Positions 1 through 8,749 of a stretch of DNA of 64,000 nt are shown one piece after another. A program made the position numbers and the translations under genes. The notes beneath the pieces are model-generated. The model did no database searches. It saw only the letters and a list, made by a program, of their open reading frames with translations, and was not told the origin of the DNA. Numbering within the stretch: position 1 is the first letter of the stretch; every line of letters begins with the position of its first letter. The DNA comes from Nitrospira sp. (GTDB taxonomy: Bacteria; Nitrospirota; Nitrospiria; Nitrospirales; Nitrospiraceae), in assembly GCA_018242685.1 (NCBI GenBank), contig JAFEBM010000019.1:40125-104124 (forward strand), in the 5' to 3' direction.

Positions 1-1
1 T

Positions 2-661
2 TCCGGTCCTACGCTCCAAACGTTGCTGGAAATCAAGACGATCACAGTTGAAGGAGAGCACCACATCGATAAGCAGAAAGTATTGGAGCTTGCAAAGGTG
101 AAACCCGGTACAGGACTCCACCATATTGTCACGAGAGTGATTAAGGGGCAGGTGGAATCTCATCCGTGGGTCAAAGAGGCCGAAGTGACCCGGGTTCCGT
201 TTCATGAGTTACGCATATCCCTGGTCGAACGAATACCTGCCGCCGTCATCCGTGCAGATTCCCAAAACTTTCTGACTGATGCCGAGGGGCATGTGCTGAC
301 CAGGCTTGGTCAGGCCGATGATGACGCCTTGCCTCTCGTGACCGGAATCGATTCCCAAGGCTTGTTGGATGGAACCGAATCGGTGCGACAGGTCATCGCG
401 TCCGGCATCAAGCTTGCGAAATTGGTCGGGCAAACATTCGAAGGCCGGCTGCAAGTGAACGCGGAAAACCCGTCAAACTTTGTCGCACTCGTACAGGGAA
501 TGCGATTCCAGTTCGGTGCAGAAGCGGTCGGAGAGCAGTGGGAACGGTTCCGACGCGTCAAACCGACTCTCAAAGCTCTGAACGTTGACGGTCATGGACG
601 CAGAGCAAACGAAGTGGACCTCCGGTACGAAAATCGAATCGTCGTACGGGAAGGAGGGTGA
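2..661 (+). CDS. ftsQ: Cell division protein FtsQ (5' end cut by the window)
   Basis: Bitopic inner-membrane protein of the divisome that links early and late division proteins. The reading frame is open from base 2, so the cytoplasmic tail and the membrane segment lie outside the window. What is visible begins with the POTRA domain (about the first 70 residues from LEIKTITVEGEHHIDKQKVL) followed by the FtsQ beta domain. It sits directly upstream of ftsA and ftsZ, the usual tail of the division and cell wall cluster. The TTG at base 23 is not the real start. Identification rests on the POTRA-like start and on gene order. Confidence 0.88.
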   Translation, partial: SGPTLQTLLEIKTITVEGEHHIDKQKVLELAKVKPGTGLHHIVTRVIKGQVESHPWVKEAEVTRVPFHELRISLVERIPAAVIRADSQNFLTDAEGHVLTRLGQADDDALPLVTGIDSQGLLDGTESVRQVIASGIKLAKLVGQTFEGRLQVNAENPSNFVALVQGMRFQFGAEAVGEQWERFRRVKPTLKALNVDGHGRRANEVDLRYENRIVVREGG

Positions 662-666
662 TTGCG

Positions 667-1899
667 GTGTCGAAGCGGGATCAAATTCTGGTCGGACTCG
701 ACATCGGAACCACGAAGATTTGTGCGATCGTGGCGGAGATGACCGATGCCGCAGGGCTCAGTATTATCGGTGTCGGATCGTGTCCTTCCCGCGGCTTACG
801 GAAAGGCGTCGTCGTTGATATCGAAAGCACCGTCGAGTCCATCAAGAAAGCGGTCGAAGAAGCGGAGTTGATGGCGGCGGTCCAGATCAACTCGGTCTAC
901 ACCGGCATTGCGGGCAGTCACATTTCCGCTGAAAACTGCAAGGGCGTCGTAGCACTGAAACGGGCGGAGGTGACACGCGAAGACATTCAACGGGCCATCG
1001 AAAGCGCGCGGACACTCGCCGTGATCCCCCACGAACGCAGGATTCTTCATGTGTTACCGCGAGAGTTTATGGTGGATGGGCAGGAAGGTGTGCGCGAGCC
1101 GTTGGGTCTGTCGGGTAATCGTTTGGAAGTCAACGTGCATGTCATCACCGGCGCCGTGACCTCCGCTCAGAACATTGTGAAGAGCGTGAATCGAGCCGGA
1201 CTCGACGTTGTCGACATCATTCTCCAACCATTGGCGTCCAGCGAGGCGGTGTTGAGTCAAGAGGAGCGCGACTTAGGCGTGGCGATGGTGGACTTGGGAG
1301 GAGGAACGACGGACCTGGCTATTTTTCTGGACGGCAGCATCCGTCACTCGGCGGTCCTTCCCATCGGCGGCCAAAACTTGACGAAGGATTTAGCCATCGG
1401 CCTCCTTACCTCGCAGACTGAGGCTGAGAAAATCAAAACTCAGTATGGTGTTGCGCAGACTGAGTTGGTAACCGAACATCAGATCGTCGAAGTGCCGTCG
1501 GTCGGAGATCGTCCGGCTCGTGCATTCTCCAGACGGGATATTGCCGAGATCTTGGAGCCGCGTGTTGATGAGATGTTTGAGCTCGTCCGAAGAGAAATCG
1601 TGCGCGCCGGCTATGAAGGGATGCTGGGCGCCGGCGTCGTGATTACCGGCGGTACGTCTTTATTGGACGGGATGCTCGATGCCGCTGAGAAGGGCTTGAA
1701 CTTGCCGGCACGACGAGGCATGCCTTCCGGTGTCGGAGGATTGCGCGATATTGTCGGCCATCCCAGTCATTCGACCGGGGTCGGTCTGTTGCTACACGGC
1801 CGGCGACATGTCGAGGAGCTGGAAACGGCCGGGCTTCGCAATGGGGGAACTTGGGCCAAAATGCGTGGGTGGACGAAACGGGTGCTGGAGGTTTTTTAA
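667..1899 (+). CDS. ftsA: Cell division protein FtsA
   Basis: Actin-like ATPase that tethers FtsZ filaments to the membrane. Visible are the phosphate-binding loops LDIGTTKI near the N-terminus and DLGGGTTDLAIF near residue 215, the 1C-type insertion between them, and a C-terminal basic amphipathic stretch (GWTKRVLEVF) that fits the membrane-targeting helix. Length of about 410 residues is usual. I prefer the GTG at 667 over the GTG at 658: the AAGGAGG at 651-657 abuts 658 but is 9 bases from 667. ftsQ ends at 661, so the two genes are nearly fused. Confidence 0.95.
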   Translation: MSKRDQILVGLDIGTTKICAIVAEMTDAAGLSIIGVGSCPSRGLRKGVVVDIESTVESIKKAVEEAELMAAVQINSVYTGIAGSHISAENCKGVVALKRAEVTREDIQRAIESARTLAVIPHERRILHVLPREFMVDGQEGVREPLGLSGNRLEVNVHVITGAVTSAQNIVKSVNRAGLDVVDIILQPLASSEAVLSQEERDLGVAMVDLGGGTTDLAIFLDGSIRHSAVLPIGGQNLTKDLAIGLLTSQTEAEKIKTQYGVAQTELVTEHQIVEVPSVGDRPARAFSRRDIAEILEPRVDEMFELVRREIVRAGYEGMLGAGVVITGGTSLLDGMLDAAEKGLNLPARRGMPSGVGGLRDIVGHPSHSTGVGLLLHGRRHVEELETAGLRNGGTWAKMRGWTKRVLEVF

Positions 1900-1961
1900 C
1901 CTTTGAACCCTTGCGGGCGGCGGATGGGTCGTCATGCGAGGCGATGTGAGGAGGTGCCCCA

Positions 1962-3158
1962 ATGTTCTCATTTCAGGAAGATCTACTGTCGCCGGTCCGC
2001 ATCAAGGTGATCGGAATCGGCGGAGGCGGGTGCAATGCGATCAATACGATGATCACCTCCGGACTGGCGCGCGTCGATTTTATCGCGAGTAACACCGACC
2101 TACAGGCGCTTGATCGATCGCTGGCGCCCTATAAGATCCAACTCGGGCCGGAACGAACCCGCGGATTGGGAGCGGGGGCAAAGCCGGAGATCGGGAGAGA
2201 TGCCGCGCTTGAGAGTAAAGAGCACATCCGGGAGTGTCTTGAAGGGGCCGATATGGTCTTCGTCACGGCAGGGATGGGAGGAGGGACCGGCACCGGGGCC
2301 GCCCCTATTGTGGCCAGCATCGCCCGTGAAATGGGTATCCTCACGGTAGGTGTCGTCACGAGACCATTTCAGTATGAAGGCAAACGGCGAAACAAGCATG
2401 CGGAAGAAGGAATTCGCGACTTGCGTCGGCACGTCGATACATTGCTCGTCATTCCTAACCAGCGGCTGCTGGGGATTGTCGATAAATCGACCCCGCTTCT
2501 CGAAGCGTTCAAAGTCGCGGATGACGTGTTGCGGCAGGCTATCCAAGGCATCGCCGACGTCATTACGACCACCGGACATGTGAACGTCGATTTTGCCGAT
2601 GTCCGTACCGTGATGTCACACACCGGACGAGCGGTCATGGGCATGGGCGTTTCCTATGGGCCGAATCGGGCGATCGAAGCCGCTCAAAAGGCCATGTGCA
2701 GTCCTCTCCTAGAGGAAGGAAGTGTCGAAGGGGCTCGCGGCGTCCTCCTGAATATTACGGGCGGCCCCAGCATGTCGCTGCACGAGATCGAGGAAGCCGC
2801 CTCCATCATCCAAGAGACGGCAGATCCCGAAGCCAATATCATTGTCGGTCAAGTCATCAACCCAGAGATGGGCGAAGAACTGATCATTACGGTGATCGCG
2901 ACCGGGTTTGAACGAGAAGAGGACTCAGCGGCAGCCACGATTGGAGCTGATAGGGGAATGAGTCGGCCGGCCAAACCCGTTCCATCAGCGTTGGCAGGCA
3001 TGGGCGCGTCACTGGCGGTAGATCGCCCGATGAAAGACCTCGATCGTCCCGCCTTTTTGCGGAGAATGAACGAGGCGCGGGAGTCGATGGATCGGGCGGT
3101 GCTGACTGCCGAAGATGAATGGGATGTGCCGACATTTCTTCGTAAACAAACAGACTGA
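1962..3158 (+). CDS. ftsZ: Cell division protein FtsZ
   Basis: Tubulin-like GTPase that forms the Z ring. The GTP-binding signature GGGTGTG is at about residues 106-112, the N-terminal nucleotide-binding GIGGGGCNA at about 18-26, and the T7-loop region follows. The last residues, [11 protein letters not shown], match the conserved C-terminal peptide that binds FtsA and other partners. 398 residues is normal. A strong AGGAGGT lies about 8 bases before the ATG. ftsA is 62 bases upstream on the same strand. Confidence 0.97.
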   Translation: MFSFQEDLLSPVRIKVIGIGGGGCNAINTMITSGLARVDFIASNTDLQALDRSLAPYKIQLGPERTRGLGAGAKPEIGRDAALESKEHIRECLEGADMVFVTAGMGGGTGTGAAPIVASIAREMGILTVGVVTRPFQYEGKRRNKHAEEGIRDLRRHVDTLLVIPNQRLLGIVDKSTPLLEAFKVADDVLRQAIQGIADVITTTGHVNVDFADVRTVMSHTGRAVMGMGVSYGPNRAIEAAQKAMCSPLLEEGSVEGARGVLLNITGGPSMSLHEIEEAASIIQETADPEANIIVGQVINPEMGEELIITVIATGFEREEDSAAATIGADRGMSRPAKPVPSALAGMGASLAVDRPMKDLDRPAFLRRMNEARESMDRAVLTAEDEWDVPTFLRKQTD

Positions 3159-3199
3159 CCGCGCGGATCTCTTTACGTGATGAGGTGGTGAGCCTGAAT

Positions 3200-3943
3200 A
3201 TGACAAGCGCATCAGTCATTACCGTGCCGGCGTTTGCGGATGCCGAGAGTCAGGTTCGCCATTTTTTCGGAACCCGTCGACATGCCATGGATCTTGGGCT
3301 TGAAGTGGGGGTCCCGCGGAGGGGAATCGCGGGCACGGCGTCGTCCTCATGGACGCTCTCAGTGAAGCAAGTCCATGGAACGGAAGCGCTGGTGGTGGAC
3401 CGTGCCTTGGCTCCAACGGACCGATTTCTGGGAGGTTGGGATGCCTTGGTCACTGATCAACCTGGGATCATGGTGGCGGTACGGACGGCAGATTGTGTTC
3501 CAATCCTGATGTATGATCCTAAACGTCGGGTCGTGGCCGCTGTCCATGCCGGCTGGCGGGGGGCTGTTGCCGGCATTATCCCCAAAACACTGGCACTCTT
3601 GGAGTCTCGCTTTGGCTCGCGTCCAGAGCAGGTACGAATCAGCATCGGCCCATCCGCTGGGGTTTGCTGCTATGAGGTGGACGAGCCGGTTCTCGACCGT
3701 CTGTGTCAGGGATTTTCGGACTGGAACAAAGTGGTAAGCCCGAGAGGAGACGGAAAGGCGCATCTTGATTTGAAGGCGCTCGTCAAAGCACAGGCGCAAG
3801 CCCTCGGGACGGCCCCGAAGTCCATCACGACCGTCAATCTCTGTACGATTTGCCATGAAGACCTCTTTTTTTCCTATCGACGTGAGAGGAAAGTCAACGA
3901 CACCATGGTCAGTGCCATTGGGTTGCCGATGGGACGAGGATAA
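3200..3943 (+). CDS. pgeF: PgeF/YfiH family protein (peptidoglycan editing factor, laccase-domain)
   Basis: Member of the YfiH/DUF152 family, copper or zinc enzymes first called polyphenol oxidases and later shown to act on purine nucleosides and in peptidoglycan editing. Family motifs visible: the VKQVHG segment, TADCVPILMYDP, the zinc-ligand stretch AAVHAGWRG and the CCYEV segment, ending with NLCTICHEDLFFSYRR. The ATG at 3200 is chosen because GAGGTGG at 3183-3189 lies about 10 bases upstream; in-frame GTG codons at 3185 and 3188 fall in that site. It follows ftsZ, a common position for this family. Confidence 0.88.
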   Translation: MTSASVITVPAFADAESQVRHFFGTRRHAMDLGLEVGVPRRGIAGTASSSWTLSVKQVHGTEALVVDRALAPTDRFLGGWDALVTDQPGIMVAVRTADCVPILMYDPKRRVVAAVHAGWRGAVAGIIPKTLALLESRFGSRPEQVRISIGPSAGVCCYEVDEPVLDRLCQGFSDWNKVVSPRGDGKAHLDLKALVKAQAQALGTAPKSITTVNLCTICHEDLFFSYRRERKVNDTMVSAIGLPMGRG

Positions 3944-3997
3944 GTCAGATGCTGCCAATTCCGAGGCTCTTCCGCTAGAATAAGGACGGTTCGCTGA

Positions 3998-4738
3998 ATG
4001 GGCGGCCGCGATTCATGGGAGATGCCGATGGAACTGCTCATCTCGGAAGCGATAGCGAAAGGTGTTCAATCGGTTCTCACGAAAATTCGGTCGGCGGAAG
4101 AGAAAGCGGGACGTCCTGCGGGTACGGTGCGACTGGTAGCCGCGACGAAGACCGTGACGGTCGAACACATTGCAGAAGCGGTGCGTGCCGGCTTGTCTAT
4201 CTTGGGCGAAAATCGTGTGCAGGAAGCGCTTCCTAAAATAGCCGCCTTCACCCAGACACCGGTTCATTGGCATTTTATCGGACATCTGCAACGAAAGAAG
4301 GTACGGTCCGTGATCGGTCTATTCGACCTGATTCATTCAGTGGATAGTCTGGATCTGGCGCAAGAAATCGATCGCCGTGCGGGAGAGGCCGGTCGTCAGC
4401 AGAATGTCCTGCTGGAAGTGAATATCGGGAGGGAACCGACAAAGGCAGGGTTTCATCCGGACGACGTTGTGCGGTCGGTACTAATGATGGCACAACTCTC
4501 TCATGTCTGTGTCAAAGGCCTCATGACAATCCCTCCGCAGACAGCTGATCCGGATTCTGCCAGGCCATATTTTCGCCAGCTTCATGATCTCGCTCGGCAG
4601 ATCGCGGCATTGGACTTACCGACCGTGAAGATGGATGAGCTGTCGATGGGAATGTCGAACGATTATGAGGTCGCCATTGAGGAAGGGGCGACACTGGTCC
4701 GTGTCGGCACCGCCATCTTTGGAGCGCGTCATGTCTAG
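3998..4738 (+). CDS. yggS: YggS family pyridoxal phosphate homeostasis protein
   Basis: PLP-binding protein without known catalysis, of the alanine-racemase-like TIM barrel fold (PLPBP/YggS). Typical features are VAATKTV with the PLP lysine near residue 47, ILGENRVQEA, WHFIGHLQRKK and the C-terminal ELSMGMSNDYEVAIEEGATLVRVGTAIFG (split over two motifs). Starts at 3998 and at 4028 are both plausible; AAGGA at 3982 precedes the first and GGGAG at 4017 the second. It overlaps the start of proC, a widespread pairing (yggS-proC-yggT). Confidence 0.92.
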   Translation: MGGRDSWEMPMELLISEAIAKGVQSVLTKIRSAEEKAGRPAGTVRLVAATKTVTVEHIAEAVRAGLSILGENRVQEALPKIAAFTQTPVHWHFIGHLQRKKVRSVIGLFDLIHSVDSLDLAQEIDRRAGEAGRQQNVLLEVNIGREPTKAGFHPDDVVRSVLMMAQLSHVCVKGLMTIPPQTADPDSARPYFRQLHDLARQIAALDLPTVKMDELSMGMSNDYEVAIEEGATLVRVGTAIFGARHV

Positions 4739-5549
4739 TTCAATGCTCACACAAAGCCTCTCCTTTGTGGGTGGTGGCCGGATGGCGGAGGCATTGATCA
4801 GTGGGGTGCTTTCCTCAAGAGGCTACAAGGCCGACCGGATTCACGTCGCTGATCCAGATACGACCAGACTGGACCATCTTAAGAGACAGTATGGCATTCA
4901 GATTGGTCTTACGAATCATGAGGCGGTCGTCTCGGGAAATGTCGTCGTCCTGGCCGTGAAACCTCAGGTGACGGCTGAAGTCCTCAAAGAGATCGGGGAT
5001 GTGCTGACGAAACGGCTCGTGATCTCGGTGGTTGCGGGAGTACGACTCGGTCGAATTATGGAGGCTTGTGGGCCGCAGGTTCGCGTCATTCGCGCGATGC
5101 CCAATACGCCGGCGATGGTCGGCGAAGGGATGACTGCTTTGGCGATGGGTCCCGGGGTAGGGGAACATGAGGTGGCCTGCGCGCGGCAGATCTTTGAATC
5201 AGTCGGCAGGGTTGTGCGCGTCGATGAGCGTTTTATGGATGCCGTGACCGGGTTGAGCGGAAGCGGACCGGCATACGTCTTTCTCATGATTGAAGCGCTG
5301 GCCGATGGTGGCGTCAAGATGGGTTTGCCAAGAGAGACGGCCAGTCTTCTCGCAGCGCAGACCGTGTTGGGTGCGGCACGGATGGTCTTAGAAACGGGAC
5401 AGCATCCGGCGCTTCTCAAAGATCAGGTGGTGTCCCCCGGCGGAACGACGATTGCGGGGTTGCATCGGCTAGAGCAGGGGGGGCTCCGAGGCCTGTTGAT
5501 CGACGCCGTTGAGTCTGCGACAAAACGTTCTCAGGAGCTCGGAGGCTGA
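4731..5549 (+). CDS. proC: Pyrroline-5-carboxylate reductase
   Basis: Reduces 1-pyrroline-5-carboxylate to L-proline with NAD(P)H, the last step of proline synthesis. N-terminal Rossmann motif FVGGGRMAEALI, then AVKPQ, RAMPNTPAMVGEGMT and the C-terminal dimer-domain signature GLSGSGPAYVFLMIEALADG. About 272 residues. The ATG at 4731 overlaps the yggS stop (ATGTCTAG), which suggests translational coupling; ATG 4743 is an alternative. The stop overlaps the yggT start. Confidence 0.95.
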   Translation: MSSSMLTQSLSFVGGGRMAEALISGVLSSRGYKADRIHVADPDTTRLDHLKRQYGIQIGLTNHEAVVSGNVVVLAVKPQVTAEVLKEIGDVLTKRLVISVVAGVRLGRIMEACGPQVRVIRAMPNTPAMVGEGMTALAMGPGVGEHEVACARQIFESVGRVVRVDERFMDAVTGLSGSGPAYVFLMIEALADGGVKMGLPRETASLLAAQTVLGAARMVLETGQHPALLKDQVVSPGGTTIAGLHRLEQGGLRGLLIDAVESATKRSQELGG

Positions 5550-5845
5550 TGTTTGTGGTAGGCAATACATTGTTAGGGTTCGCCACGGTGCTAGACTATG
5601 TGTTGACATTCTATACCTGGATCGTCATCGCCCGAGCGCTGATTTCTTGGGTGAATCCGGATCCATGGAATCCGATCGTTCAATTCCTCAGTCGTGCCAC
5701 CGAACCGGTCCTGGCTCCGATCAGACGGCGATTAGGCTGGAGCATGGGCGTCGATTTGTCGCCGTTGGTCGTCATCGTGGCCATCTGGTTTTTACAGATT
5801 GCGGTCGTACAGTCGATTAAGGACTTCGCGGTACGGATGAATTGA
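5549..5845 (+). CDS. YggT family membrane protein
   Basis: Small integral membrane protein of 98 residues with two YggT-type hydrophobic segments (about residues 5-30 and 65-90) separated by the family motif region INP/WNPIVQFLSRATEPVLAPIRR. Its function is not established; homologues are linked to osmotic stress and cell shape. The TGATG overlap with proC shows a coupled operon, and the downstream gene is divIVA-like, a layout also seen in Gram-positives and cyanobacteria. Confidence 0.85.
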   Translation: MFVVGNTLLGFATVLDYVLTFYTWIVIARALISWVNPDPWNPIVQFLSRATEPVLAPIRRRLGWSMGVDLSPLVVIVAIWFLQIAVVQSIKDFAVRMN

Positions 5846-5865
5846 CTCAACCAATGGGGGAGGCC

Positions 5866-6378
5866 ATGAAGATCACACCGCTCGACATTCAACAGATGGT
5901 CTTTCAAGTCAAGCTTCGTGGCTATGATCGTGAAGAGGTCAACCGCTTTTTAGAAGAGATTGCACAAACCGTCGAGTTTCTGAACCGCGATAATGCCCTG
6001 TTGCGTGACCGCATTGTGTCGCTTGAGCAGCAAATCTCGGAATTGAAACGGACAGAGGCGACCTTGTCTACCACGTTGATCTCGGCGCAGTCATTGGCCG
6101 AGGATGTCAAGCGAAGCGCGCAACGCGATGCCGAGTTGATCGTCAAAGAAGCGGAGTTGAAAGCCGGCGAACTGTTCAGACAAGCACGAGTCGAGCTGGG
6201 AAACACACAGAGAGACCTATCTATGCTGCAGAAACAGCGGCTGCTCATGATTGAGCGGATGCGGGCGACACTTCATACCTTCGAACGGATGCTGGATGTG
6301 GAAGCAGGTGAAGCGTACCAGGATCATGGTGTCATGCAGGAAGAAAAACTGGAAGGGGAATCCAGCCCTACCCGTTGA
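5866..6378 (+). CDS. DivIVA domain-containing protein
   Basis: 170 residues. Starts with the DivIVA signature MKITPLDIQQMVFQVKLRGY followed by D-x-x-E-V-N-x-F-L, the membrane-curvature-binding head. The rest is heptad-rich and predicted coiled coil, rich in Glu, Lys, Gln and Arg (residues 35-150). Proteins of this family recruit division or pole factors. The GGGGGAGG just before 5866 leaves a short spacer; ATG 5854 in frame is an alternative start. Together with yggT it extends the division-linked operon. Confidence 0.85.
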   Translation: MKITPLDIQQMVFQVKLRGYDREEVNRFLEEIAQTVEFLNRDNALLRDRIVSLEQQISELKRTEATLSTTLISAQSLAEDVKRSAQRDAELIVKEAELKAGELFRQARVELGNTQRDLSMLQKQRLLMIERMRATLHTFERMLDVEAGEAYQDHGVMQEEKLEGESSPTR

Positions 6379-6455
6379 CCGTTTTCGGTTGATGGTGCCG
6401 CCGCTGCTAACGCTCGATCGGTTGTCCTGATCATCCCCCGTCGATCATTACCCCG

Positions 6456-7592
6456 ATGCCCGATCTCAGTCTCATCCAAACAGCACTCAATCGAGCTGTT
6501 ACCGATGGGGTGTTCCCGGGGGCCGTATTGGCAGTGCGATGCGGAGACAGATCGGTTTCTCGATTTCATGTCGGCCATCTTTCGTCCGTCCCTCCGAGGC
6601 CCGACGTCAGCACCTCCACAATCTATGATCTGGCCTCGCTGACCAAACCCCTGGCAACCGTCACGGCGCTCGTTCTGTTGATGCAGAAAGGCAGTTGTCG
6701 GCTTGATGACTGTGTGGCCGACCATCTTCCGGAATGTATCGATGCTCCCATCGGCTCCGCGACGATCCATCACCTCCTGACGCATTCGTCTGGATTGCCG
6801 GGTTGGCGTGGATTCTATGAACGGCTAAGTCCGGTTGGAACAATTCCTTCGTCGGCGGGAGAGAGAGAACAGGCCAAACAGTCTATGCTCAGCCTCATTC
6901 GATCTGAGGCGCCGGTGTATGAACGGGGCACACGCAGCCTCTACAGCGATCTCGGTTTCATATTGCTCGGCCTTATTGTTGAACGAAGAAGCCGACAATC
7001 GATAAGCGACTATTTTTTTGATCACATCGTCCGTCGGTTGGGAGAACCACGAATTGGCTTTATCCTGCCTGACCGTCTTCGTGTGCTTTCCGACGGTACA
7101 GATGAGGAGACCGGTGGTGTGGCGCCGACGGAAGTTGATGGATGGCGAGGGCGTCTCCTATGTGGAGAAGTGCACGATCAGAACGCAGCCGCGTTAGGTG
7201 GAGAGGCCGGCCATGCTGGGCTATTCGGGAATGTCGATTCGGTGCTGGCGATTACAGGCGAATGGTTGCACGCGTACCATGGCCGAAAGGCTATTCTCAA
7301 TCAAGGAATTGTGCGTGAATTTACAAGACGGCAAAAGCAAGAGGGAGCATCGAGTTGGGCGCTTGGGTGGGATACACCATCAACGACGTCATCTGCCGGG
7401 CGATATTTTGATGCGCGATCGTTCGGTCATCTCGGTTATACCGGGACTTCCGTCTGGATCGATCCAGTGCGAGAATTGGAAGTCGTGTTGCTCTCCAATC
7501 GAGTGCATCCTTCGAGTAAGAATGAAGCGATCCGGGAATTCCGTCCCGTGATCCATGATTTGGTGTTTCAGGAATTCATCGGCTCGATTTAA
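6456..7592 (+). CDS. Serine hydrolase of the class C beta-lactamase / DD-peptidase family
   Basis: 378 residues. The nucleophile motif S-x-x-K is SLTK near residue 53; the second motif appears as YSDLG (Y-S-D in place of Y-x-N) near residue 165; the third region reads FGHLGYTGTS near residue 320, standing in for K-T-G. Such proteins include esterases, D-aminopeptidases and cell-wall transpeptidase relatives; true beta-lactam resistance is not implied. No clear signal peptide is visible, so it may be cytoplasmic or start further upstream. Lies 77 bases after the divIVA-like gene and converges with a small minus-strand gene, overlapping it by 4 bases. Confidence 0.8.
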   Translation: MPDLSLIQTALNRAVTDGVFPGAVLAVRCGDRSVSRFHVGHLSSVPPRPDVSTSTIYDLASLTKPLATVTALVLLMQKGSCRLDDCVADHLPECIDAPIGSATIHHLLTHSSGLPGWRGFYERLSPVGTIPSSAGEREQAKQSMLSLIRSEAPVYERGTRSLYSDLGFILLGLIVERRSRQSISDYFFDHIVRRLGEPRIGFILPDRLRVLSDGTDEETGGVAPTEVDGWRGRLLCGEVHDQNAAALGGEAGHAGLFGNVDSVLAITGEWLHAYHGRKAILNQGIVREFTRRQKQEGASSWALGWDTPSTTSSAGRYFDARSFGHLGYTGTSVWIDPVRELEVVLLSNRVHPSSKNEAIREFRPVIHDLVFQEFIGSI

Positions 7593-7906
7593 GGTCGGTC
7601 TGGGTAGTCGAGCCACGTTTCTTTCTCGGCAAGGTAGCGTGTTCCCTTGAAATTAGCCCGTGTTCTCATGCGAGTGAATCCGGAATCTTGAAGTTTATCC
7701 ACTAATTCCTTTATCGCTGCTGCGATGGTAGAGTGTGGCTGACTTTCAACAACGAAAGCTTCATACATAATCTTAGCCGAGTATCCCGATGGAATCCGAT
7801 TGACCAGAATGGTGCGGTTGAAATATCGATCGCTCGGATCAACGCCTTCAAGCTGATGTTTCTCGACCAATCCTTCTTTCTTGAACATCAACGGCAACGT
7901 GCTCAT
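7589..7906 (-). CDS. Hypothetical protein, 105 residues
   Basis: I do not recognise the family. The frame has a good ribosome site on the minus strand (GGAGGGG about 8 bases before the ATG at 7906), and the composition is protein-like: residues 25-55 alternate hydrophobic and charged residues, and a helical segment follows (TIAAAIKELVDKLQDSGF). The C-terminus has FKGTRYLAEKETWLDYPDRP. The gene stands alone on the minus strand between plus-strand genes. No membrane segment or cysteine is present. Confidence concerns its being a real gene. Confidence 0.7.
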   Translation of the reverse strand: MSTLPLMFKKEGLVEKHQLEGVDPSDRYFNRTILVNRIPSGYSAKIMYEAFVVESQPHSTIAAAIKELVDKLQDSGFTRMRTRANFKGTRYLAEKETWLDYPDRP

Positions 7907-8061
7907 GCTTTCTTACCCCTCCGAAATAACAGTTGACGACAAGCCTCACTGACTTAATTATAGGAGGTGGTTCGTGCAACCTGCAACTCGTTGACAAGCG
8001 TGGCTTCGATTACTATGATGCCTCCCCCTCATCCAGTCAGAGGTTCGTCCGGCTCCATCTC

Positions 8062-8604
8062 ATGAACATTCCCAATAGCCTCACGATTCTTCGAATCCTC
8101 TTGATTCCTGTCTACATAGGGTTCATGACCTACAGTTCGTATGGGTTTGCACTGCTGACACTACTCGTCGCAGGACTGACGGATGCCGTCGACGGTCATC
8201 TGGCGCGTAAACTGAATCAGCGGACACGATTGGGGACTTTACTTGATCCTCTTGCAGACAAGCTGCTACTGACGTCGAGCTTCATCTCGCTGGCGATCTT
8301 GCATCTGGTGCCATCGTGGCTTGTCATCTTGGTCGTGAGCCGCGACATTATTCTCCTCCTGGGAACTGTGGTGGCTCACGTGACCAGCACACCCATTACT
8401 GTGACTCCGACGTTCTTGGGAAAAGGAACGACCTTCCTTCAGTTGAGCTACGTCCTGTTAACTGTTCTCTTGACATGGCGAGGGCTCGACCGCTCTATAC
8501 TCACTCCACTCGTCGTGCTGACGGTGGGGTTCACCCTTGCCTCTGGGTTACATTACCTTTATAGAGGGTATCGAGATACCAATGCGGCTCCTCCGCTTGT
8601 CTAG
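8062..8604 (+). CDS. pgsA: CDP-diacylglycerol--glycerol-3-phosphate 3-phosphatidyltransferase
   Basis: Integral membrane enzyme that makes phosphatidylglycerophosphate, the committed step to phosphatidylglycerol and cardiolipin. Starts with the typical MNIPNSLTILRILLIPVYI. The CDP-alcohol phosphotransferase signature D-G-x2-A-R-x8-G-x3-D-x3-D is present as DAVDGHLARKLNQRTRLG and LLDPLADKL (residues about 37-70). Four to five hydrophobic segments follow. The open frame runs back to 7933 but ATG 8062 matches the family start; the extra 43 residues are not typical. No strong ribosome site is seen before 8062. Confidence 0.9.
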   Translation: MNIPNSLTILRILLIPVYIGFMTYSSYGFALLTLLVAGLTDAVDGHLARKLNQRTRLGTLLDPLADKLLLTSSFISLAILHLVPSWLVILVVSRDIILLLGTVVAHVTSTPITVTPTFLGKGTTFLQLSYVLLTVLLTWRGLDRSILTPLVVLTVGFTLASGLHYLYRGYRDTNAAPPLV

Positions 8605-8660
8605 CGACCACTGTTGTGCATGCGACCTTTTCAGCAGCTCGGTAAATAATTCAATAGTTT

Positions 8661-8689
8661 TTGACAGGTTTTCAGCCTGCCAGTAGACT
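8661..8689 (+). promoter_or_regulatory. Candidate sigma-70 promoter for pilC
   Basis: TTGACA at 8661-8666 (perfect -35) and TAGACT at 8684-8689, separated by 17 bases. It lies about 60 bases upstream of the pilC ATG in the gap after pgsA. Position and spacing are consistent with a vegetative promoter; expression was not tested. Confidence 0.6.
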
Positions 8690-8749
8690 CGCTTCGTAGT
8701 TCTAGCCTTACTCTATACCGGCTCGGGAGCCACAACAGGACGAGAATCT